A stretch of DNA of 42,120 nucleotides from Lachnospiraceae bacterium (lineage in GTDB: Bacteria; Bacillota; Clostridia; Lachnospirales; Lachnospiraceae): the NCBI GenBank assembly GCA_024693225.1, contig JAILLI010000047.1, forward strand, positions 1-42,120. The letters are read 5' to 3'. Under the pieces are notes generated by a model. The model was not told the origin of the DNA. It did no database searches and saw nothing but the letters and a program-made list of their open reading frames with translations. Positions 35,826 through 42,120 of the stretch are shown here, in pieces (positions within the stretch are counted from its first letter, which is position 1; the number at the start of each line of letters is the position of its first letter). Position numbers and translations under genes: made by a program.

Positions 35826-36679
35826 TGGACAAATTCTTTGTTATTACAAACGGAACAAGGGATAAGGGCTGCGAAAAGGCGATCCAGATAACCGAGTATC
35901 TGCGCTCGAAGGGCAGGTCATGCGACTATGTTGCCATAGAACGCGACAGTACGGAGGATTGCGAAGAGATCGGCAGGATCAAAGAGATAAGCAATGATAC
36001 CCAAGGCATCATTGTTCTCGGCGGAGACGGAACGTTCATTCAGTCGGCGGGCTTTATCGCACCTAAGAAGATACCGATGATAGGCGTAAATCTCGGCCAT
36101 CTCGGGTATCTTGCGGAAGTTGACAAGGATGGAATAACACCTGCTCTCGATAGACTTATAGCGGATGATTTTGAAATAACAGAGCGTATGATGCTCTCGG
36201 GAACACCTGTTATTGATGGTAATGACCGTACGAACAGGTACGCTGTAAACGATATTGTAGTAAGGACATCGGGTTCGAGCGTCGGAACGTTCTGCATAGA
36301 AGTAAACGGCACATACCTTACAACGATATCGGGTGACGGAATAGTTGTCGCTACCCCTACCGGATCCACGGCCTACAATATGTCCGCGGGCGGTCCGATA
36401 ATCGAGCCGGGAAGCTCGATGATAGTCATCACGCCGATCTGTCCGCTCGAAGTGGTAAGCCGTTCGGTGGTGCTCTCGGCAAACGATACAGTTGTTATTA
36501 AAATGGACAGATCACGTACGATGCGCGAACGTCAGGCAGAAGTCTACTTTGACGGCATAGAAGATGAGAAACTGTCAAACGGGGACAGCATCGTTATTAA
36601 GAAGGCAAAGGTCAGCGTAGAACTCATAAAGCTGAGTAAAGAGAGCTTCCTTGAAGTGCTTTCGCGCAAAATGGGATAG
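35825..36679 (+). CDS. nadK: NAD(+) kinase
   Basis: IIVLGGDGTFIQSA, GVNLGHLGYLAEVD, GDGIVVATPTGSTAYNMSAGGPIIEP. Confidence 0.96.
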   Translation: MDKFFVITNGTRDKGCEKAIQITEYLRSKGRSCDYVAIERDSTEDCEEIGRIKEISNDTQGIIVLGGDGTFIQSAGFIAPKKIPMIGVNLGHLGYLAEVDKDGITPALDRLIADDFEITERMMLSGTPVIDGNDRTNRYAVNDIVVRTSGSSVGTFCIEVNGTYLTTISGDGIVVATPTGSTAYNMSAGGPIIEPGSSMIVITPICPLEVVSRSVVLSANDTVVIKMDRSRTMRERQAEVYFDGIEDEKLSNGDSIVIKKAKVSVELIKLSKESFLEVLSRKMG

Positions 36680-36682
36680 TAT

Positions 36683-37135
36683 ATGAAGAACTACAGACAC
36701 CAGAAGATAATGAAGATCATACAGCAGACGGAGGTCGAAACGCAGGAAGAGCTTGCAAGACTCCTCTGTGAAGCGGGATTCAACGTTACGCAGGCTACCG
36801 TCTCAAGGGATATCAAGCAGTTAAACCTTCGTAAGGTTCCTTCGGCATCGGGCAGGCAGTGTTATGCACCTTCGTCCTCAAAGGAGCCATTCGGAGCCGA
36901 CAGACTCGTCGGGATACTGCGTTCGGGGTTCGTTTCGATGGAACCGGCTTCAAACATACTCGTTATCAAGACGGTGTCGGGAATGGCGATGGCTGTTGCG
37001 GCAGCGATCGACGGGCTTAGCATTCCGAAAATGGTCGGCTGCATCGCCGGAGATGACACGATAATGTGCGCGATACGCTCCGTTGATGATGTCCCGTTCG
37101 TGTCCGAGACGATCGAAAAACTGTTGGGAGAATAA
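36683..37135 (+). CDS. argR: Arginine repressor ArgR
   Basis: EVETQEELARLLCEAGFNVTQATVSRDIKQLNLRKV; C-terminal GCIAGDDTIMCAIRSVDD. Confidence 0.95.
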   Translation: MKNYRHQKIMKIIQQTEVETQEELARLLCEAGFNVTQATVSRDIKQLNLRKVPSASGRQCYAPSSSKEPFGADRLVGILRSGFVSMEPASNILVIKTVSGMAMAVAAAIDGLSIPKMVGCIAGDDTIMCAIRSVDDVPFVSETIEKLLGE

Positions 37136-38803
37136 ATGTTACAAAGCATTCACGTCAAAAACATCGCACTCATCGATGAAGTTGAGATCGACCTTACGGA
37201 CGGTCTTAACATCCTGACCGGCGAGACAGGTGCCGGCAAATCCATAATAATCGATTCGGTAAACTTCGCCCTCGGCTCAAGAATGCCAAAGGATGTGGTA
37301 AGAGACGACAGTGACTATGCGCTCTGCGAGCTTGTTTTCAGTGTTGAAGACGAAAAAACATTGTCAGAACTCAGATCACATGATATTATGTTAACTGATG
37401 ACCAGGTTATCCTGCAGCGCAAGATAGTAAACGGAAAGTCAAGCTGCAAGGTAAACGGCGAGACCGTACCCGCTTCGGTCATAAGACAGATCGCGGAACA
37501 TCTCATCGACATACACGGACAGCACGAACATCAGTCGCTTCTGTATCGTAAAAATCATAAAATAATACTTGACAGTTTCTGCCGGGACGGGTTTAATAAT
37601 GAATTATGTAAACTCTCTTCGGCATATGATTCGTATAAAAAAATACTAAGAGAGTATGAACAGGCACTGTCTTCAAAGGATTCGGCAGCTGCTGACCTTG
37701 ATTTTTCAAGGTTTGTCGTAAACGAGATCGAAAGTGCCGGTATCAGAGAGGGTGAAGACGAAGAGCTGGAGGATGATTTTAAGAGGATGAACAACTCCAT
37801 GAAGATCATGGAGCTTGTTTCCGGGGCACAACTTGCGCTTTCATCCGACGGAGAATCCGCATCATCCATGATAGGTCATGCGCTCTCGCTCCTTCGTCAG
37901 GTAAACGATATTGACGAAGGTGCAGGCAGTGTTTACGAGCAGCTCGTATCGGCAGAAGATGTGCTCGGTGATGCGGTCCGCGAACTTGGTGCATATGCCG
38001 AAAAGCTTGAGTATTCGCCTGAGGATTACGAGCGCGTAAAGGAAAGGCTTGATGTCATCAACAGCCTGAAGATGAAGTACGGACATAGCATTTCGCAGAT
38101 CAACGAAAGGCTTGCCGAGGAATTCGCAAAGGTCGAAAAACTTTCCGATTACGAGACATACCTTGCGGATCTTGAAGATAAGAAAACGAAAGAGTACGAA
38201 GAACTCTTAAAGCTTTGCAAAAAGGTTTCCGATATGAGAAAAAGTGAGGCTGCGACTCTGGAAGGTGAGATCGCGGGCGCACTTTCGGCGCTCAATTTCC
38301 TTGATGCAAGGTTTGAGATAGCGATAACATCCGATCCGGAAAAGATCGGTGCGGACGGATATGATGAGGTCGAGTTCCTTGTATCGACGAACCCCGGTGA
38401 AGAGCTTAAGCCTCTTACGAATGTTGCATCGGGCGGTGAACTCTCAAGGATCATGCTCGCGATCAAGTCGGTCGTTGCAAAGAGAGACAACATCGGAACT
38501 CTTATCTTTGATGAGATAGATACGGGAATAAGCGGCAAGACCGCACAGCTCGTTGCGGACCGTATGGCTGATATCGCCAAGGCACATCAGGTGATAGCGG
38601 TAACGCACCTGCCTCAGATAGCCAGCCATGCCACGACACATTTCCTTATAGAAAAGAAGGCCGAGGGAACACATACTTCCACCGGTGTTCATAAACTTTC
38701 ATATGATGATTCGATCGAGGAGCTTGCGAGGATGCTCGCGGGCGAATCGATAAACGATACTGCAAGAGAAAACGCCAGAGCGCTGAAAGCGGGGAGCGGT
38801 TGA
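37136..38803 (+). CDS. recN: DNA repair protein RecN
   Basis: HVKNIALIDEVEIDLTDGLNILTGETGAGKSIIIDSVNFALG, IDIHGQHEHQSLL, ASGGELSRIMLAIKSV, LIFDEIDTGISGKTAQLV. Confidence 0.97.
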   Translation: MLQSIHVKNIALIDEVEIDLTDGLNILTGETGAGKSIIIDSVNFALGSRMPKDVVRDDSDYALCELVFSVEDEKTLSELRSHDIMLTDDQVILQRKIVNGKSSCKVNGETVPASVIRQIAEHLIDIHGQHEHQSLLYRKNHKIILDSFCRDGFNNELCKLSSAYDSYKKILREYEQALSSKDSAAADLDFSRFVVNEIESAGIREGEDEELEDDFKRMNNSMKIMELVSGAQLALSSDGESASSMIGHALSLLRQVNDIDEGAGSVYEQLVSAEDVLGDAVRELGAYAEKLEYSPEDYERVKERLDVINSLKMKYGHSISQINERLAEEFAKVEKLSDYETYLADLEDKKTKEYEELLKLCKKVSDMRKSEAATLEGEIAGALSALNFLDARFEIAITSDPEKIGADGYDEVEFLVSTNPGEELKPLTNVASGGELSRIMLAIKSVVAKRDNIGTLIFDEIDTGISGKTAQLVADRMADIAKAHQVIAVTHLPQIASHATTHFLIEKKAEGTHTSTGVHKLSYDDSIEELARMLAGESINDTARENARALKAGSG

Positions 38804-38804
38804 T

Positions 38805-40022
38805 TTGACACCGATACAGCGAAGACAACTTAGGTCAAGCGTAAGACGGCGACGCAGGACGAGAGGTATTGTTCTCATTTTTGCGTTGCTGTTTATTTTG
38901 TGTGCCTTCATTGTCGCAAAGGCGGTGTTGTCACTTCCTTATGAGACGATCGAGCTGGCGGAACTTGCAAAGGTCGAGTACGAAGGATTCAACAATGACG
39001 GTGTTGCAAGTGTTGCCGTCAATGAAGAAGCGGTTGATGCACTGCTTGCGAGCGTAAAGGCTGCACATGATGATGCATGGTTTCATACCGAAGATGTACA
39101 GGACGGCGATTACGTAATGTTCCGCCAGAGCCTCTCATTCTCGCTTCCGCAGAACATCGCTCTGTCAAACGGCATGCAGATACCGGTACTCGGATCATGC
39201 AATGAAGCGATCGCTAAAAAGCTCAAGATAAAGGTTGCCGAAAATAACGGAACAGTCACGGTTGACGGACTTCAGAACGTTACAAAGATATCCGTTGATG
39301 AAGTATTTGCAGATCTTAATGTCACGTTTTCGGGAATATCTCCCGCACTTACGATATCGATAGAAAACAACAGCAGCCAGCCGCTCGTAAAGAAGATGAT
39401 CTTCGGTATCGAGAATCCGAAAGAGTTCTATTCTCAGGGAGATGTCGTAACGATAAAGGCGGATTATACTGAGGACATGTGCCGCGAGACCGGATTTATC
39501 GTTGATAAGAGCACGGGAGAATGTACAAGAGAGTATACCGCGACAGGCGATGCGTCTTATCTTACGAGTGCGTCGCAGCTTCCTTCCGATCTTATCCAGA
39601 AAGCGATAACCGAAGGAAAGAAGGCATTTACGGATGCGAATGAATACGGTGTCAGGATCTTCTGCGAGGCCAATCTCGTTCCCGTGTATATCAACAAAAA
39701 AGCCACTTTCCAGTACGGAACGCCCAATTACGTAAGCTCATATTTTAAGACCGTTCTTCCCGAGAAGGCGGGAGCACTCGGTAATTCATACAACGATCTT
39801 GATATCATATATGATCTGACCATCTCGCAGGCGGATGGAAAATCATGTACGGCCTACGCTGCCGTAAGATTTTCAAATATTATACAGAATGCCGACGGAA
39901 GCCTGTCATATGATTTTTCCGAACCTTCACTGCTGTCCGAGTCGTACTTCTCGGCACGCGTCAAGAAGGTTGTTGTCGATTCCAATTACGATTCCCACAA
40001 TGTTGAACGCGTAAGCCCCTAA
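38805..40022 (+). CDS. Uncharacterised membrane-anchored extracytoplasmic protein
   Basis: Basic N-terminus plus one TM helix, then beta-rich region (VEYEGFNNDGVASVAVNEEAVDAL). TTG start. No enzymatic motif recognised. Confidence 0.75.
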   Translation: MTPIQRRQLRSSVRRRRRTRGIVLIFALLFILCAFIVAKAVLSLPYETIELAELAKVEYEGFNNDGVASVAVNEEAVDALLASVKAAHDDAWFHTEDVQDGDYVMFRQSLSFSLPQNIALSNGMQIPVLGSCNEAIAKKLKIKVAENNGTVTVDGLQNVTKISVDEVFADLNVTFSGISPALTISIENNSSQPLVKKMIFGIENPKEFYSQGDVVTIKADYTEDMCRETGFIVDKSTGECTREYTATGDASYLTSASQLPSDLIQKAITEGKKAFTDANEYGVRIFCEANLVPVYINKKATFQYGTPNYVSSYFKTVLPEKAGALGNSYNDLDIIYDLTISQADGKSCTAYAAVRFSNIIQNADGSLSYDFSEPSLLSESYFSARVKKVVVDSNYDSHNVERVSP

Positions 40023-40072
40023 GTGTGATATAATAACAGGGTAGCGCATACCCCTTTATAAGGAGGCAGTTC

Positions 40073-41515
40073 ATGAAGAAAATATTGTTTGCGGCATCCG
40101 AATGTGTTCCTTTTATCAAGACCGGCGGACTGGCTGATGTTGTCGGATCACTTCCCAAGTGTTTTGATAAGAGATACTTTGATGTGCGTGTCATCATTCC
40201 GAAGTACCTTTGCATGTCGAAGGAGTACACGGACAAGATGGAGTACATCGACAGTTTCCACATGGATATCGGAAACGATAACAAGTACGTCGGAGTGTTC
40301 AGGATGGAATACGAAGGCGTTACATTCTACTTCATAGATAACGAATTCTATTTCTCCGGTGCCAAGCCTTACGGCGATCTTCTGTGGGATCTGGAGAAGT
40401 TCATATTCTTCTCAAAGGCAGTGCTCTCGGTGCTTCCGGTTGTCGGATTCCAGCCCGATGTAGTGCATTGTCATGACTGGCAGACAGGCCTTATTCCTGT
40501 GTTCTTAAAGGAGCGTTTCCATGACGGCGAGTTCTTCCGCAACATGAAGTCCGTTATGACGATCCATAATCTTAAGTTCCAGGGTGTGTGGGATGTTGAG
40601 ACGGTAAGGACACTGTCGGGACTTCCCGGATATTTCTTTACACCTGACAAGCTTGAGGCATACAAAGACGGTAACCTTTTAAAGGGCGGTCTTGTATTTG
40701 CCGATGCGATCACGACGGTTTCGTATACGTATGCGGAAGAGATCAAGATGCCGTTCTACGGTGAAGGCCTTGACGGACTGCTGCGTGCACGCGCGAACGA
40801 TCTTCGCGGTATAGTAAACGGTATCGATTATGATGAGTACAATCCTACGACGGATAAGTTCATCGTAAATCCGTATAACGCAAAGGACTTCCGTAAGGAG
40901 AAGGTTAAGAACAAGCTCGCGCTCCAGGAAGAACTCGGACTTGATAAGGATGAGAAGAAGATGATGATCGGTATCGTAAGCCGACTGACCGATCAGAAGG
41001 GCTTTGATCTTATCGCATATGTTATGGATGAACTGTGTCAGGATAACGTTCAGATAGTCATCCTCGGTACGGGAGAGGAACGCTACGAGAACATGTTCAG
41101 ACACTTTGACTGGAAGTACGCCAATAAGGTTTCGGCGAACATCTATTATTCGGAGGCGTTGTCGCACAAGATCTATGCCGCGGCTGATGCGTTCCTGATG
41201 CCTTCGCTGTTTGAACCCTGCGGACTGTCACAGCTGATGGCGCTTCACTACGGAACGCTTCCCATCGTGCGTGAGACCGGCGGACTTAAGGATACTGTCG
41301 AGCCTTACAACGAGTATGAGAGCACCGGAACAGGATTCTCGTTCATGAACTACAATGCGCATGAGATGCTCGGATGTATCAGAAATGCCGAGAGGATCTA
41401 CTATGACAAGAAGCGCGAATGGAACAAGATGGTCGACCGTGCAATGGCCGCCGACTTCAGTTGGCAGGTTTCCGCACTGAAGTATCAGGAACTGTATGAT
41501 TGGTTGATAGGTTGA
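40073..41515 (+). CDS. glgA: Glycogen synthase (ADP-glucose type, GT5)
   Basis: KILFAASECVPFIKTGGLADVVGSLPK, HCHDWQTGLIP, GIVNGIDYDEYNP, MPSLFEPCGLSQLMALHYGTLPIVRETGGLKDTV. Confidence 0.97.
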   Translation: MKKILFAASECVPFIKTGGLADVVGSLPKCFDKRYFDVRVIIPKYLCMSKEYTDKMEYIDSFHMDIGNDNKYVGVFRMEYEGVTFYFIDNEFYFSGAKPYGDLLWDLEKFIFFSKAVLSVLPVVGFQPDVVHCHDWQTGLIPVFLKERFHDGEFFRNMKSVMTIHNLKFQGVWDVETVRTLSGLPGYFFTPDKLEAYKDGNLLKGGLVFADAITTVSYTYAEEIKMPFYGEGLDGLLRARANDLRGIVNGIDYDEYNPTTDKFIVNPYNAKDFRKEKVKNKLALQEELGLDKDEKKMMIGIVSRLTDQKGFDLIAYVMDELCQDNVQIVILGTGEERYENMFRHFDWKYANKVSANIYYSEALSHKIYAAADAFLMPSLFEPCGLSQLMALHYGTLPIVRETGGLKDTVEPYNEYESTGTGFSFMNYNAHEMLGCIRNAERIYYDKKREWNKMVDRAMAADFSWQVSALKYQELYDWLIG

Positions 41516-41561
41516 ACGCAAACGCAGTAACCACACGGGTTTGAAGGGTATCAAAAGGTCG

Positions 41562-41583
41562 AGTACCAAAAAAGTACCAAAAA
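41562..41583. repeat. Perfect tandem duplication of AGTACCAAAAA
   Basis: AGTACCAAAAA AGTACCAAAAA, 47 bp after the glgA stop. Confidence 0.9.
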
Positions 41584-41641
41584 TTTTGGCAAAAATACGG
41601 TAAGGTTAACATAACTTCTCTTTGGTTCTATAAAATCAACT

Positions 41642-41682
41642 AGACACTTTCCTAAAATTTTCCCGGGAGAGTGTCTTTTCTT
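41642..41682 (+). terminator. Rho-independent terminator
   Basis: AGACACTTTCC / GGAGAGTGTCT stem (one G-U) followed by TTTCTTTTAT. Confidence 0.75.
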
Positions 41683-41702
41683 TTATATAAAATTCAGGAG
41701 CA

Positions 41703-41912
41703 ATGTATAAGATAGGCAAGGTTGTATTGATCAAGGGTAATGAAGAGTTCTGCACTATGCTTAGATGTAAGGACGGCAGTGAACCCGGAGAAATAAATGA
41801 ATTAAAAGAGTTAACAAGAGCGGTTTCGGACTTATACAGTGAGGTGGAAAAGAAACTGTCTAAGAGTAAAAGGGCATTAAAAAAATATGACACGAGGGGT
41901 GGGGGTATGTAA
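41703..41912 (+). CDS. Small hypothetical protein (possible accessory-element gene)
   Basis: 69-aa ORF MYKIGKVVLIKGNEEFCTML... between a terminator and a phage-like motif block; no family recognised. Confidence 0.4.
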   Translation: MYKIGKVVLIKGNEEFCTMLRCKDGSEPGEINELKELTRAVSDLYSEVEKKLSKSKRALKKYDTRGGGM

Positions 41913-42092
41913 ATCTCTACAACGTAACTTCTCCAGGACCGGCCCCCCTCGAACAGACAAAAACCGCATATTCAGAGCAGGTATATGGGGAGATGCCCAT
42001 TTCAAAGGTTTATGATATAATCCGTGGTGAGATTATATCGAAAGATAATTCGAGGTATTCGGATTGTGCGAACCAGAAAGGGGCCATAAGAC

Positions 42093-42120
42093 ATGAAAGA
42101 AAAAGAACATAAAATCCTTA
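42093..42120 (+). CDS. 5' end of a further ORF, truncated by the window
   Basis: ATGAAAGAAAAAGAACATAAAATCCTT..., preceded by a purine-rich stretch; too short to identify. Confidence 0.35.

Noticed and set aside
1-42120. tRNA/rRNA genes
   Set aside because: No tRNA 3' CCA/T-loop GTTCRANNC context or rRNA signature sequences were recognised on reading; a tRNAscan/barrnap run would be decisive.

Overview
The window looks like a chromosomal segment from a Lachnospiraceae/Clostridia-type Firmicute. It is dominated by housekeeping operons. In order: a minus-strand murD/capA pair and a zinc-ribbon membrane protein; a compact plus-strand unit (hybrid sensor kinase, chorismate mutase, DUF815-type ATPase, ppx-HD, ppk1, small acidic protein); ABC-F, HAD phosphatase and an SH3-domain surface protein; a decayed glutamine synthetase pseudogene; rimP-nusA-ylxQ-infB-rbfA-nrnA-truB-ribF; rpsO; pnp; deoB; prfC; a transglutaminase-like lipoprotein; asp23-nusB-xseA-xseB-dxs-tlyA-nadK-argR-recN; an uncharacterised anchored protein; glgA; and a right-hand edge that looks like accessory or phage-type sequence. 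The most interesting signals are non-coding. (1) The AT-rich pnp-deoB gap holds two perfect, inverted DnaA boxes and coincides with an abrupt change in codon style (GCC/ACC/CCC to GCG/ACG/CCG), so it could be an ectopic origin or DnaA-titration site, an inversion boundary, or an assembly/HGT junction. (2) A ~143-bp GC-rich multi-stem imperfect palindrome and a cluster of perfect palindromes lie in the deoB-prfC gap. (3) After glgA there is a tandem 11-bp repeat, a terminator, and a G-run/CTCCAGGACCGG block resembling the HNH-terS (cos-proximal) region of clostridial phages. No tRNA, rRNA or CRISPR array was recognised. I found no clear multi-gene novel defence system. All family calls come from reading motifs by eye; no searches were run.
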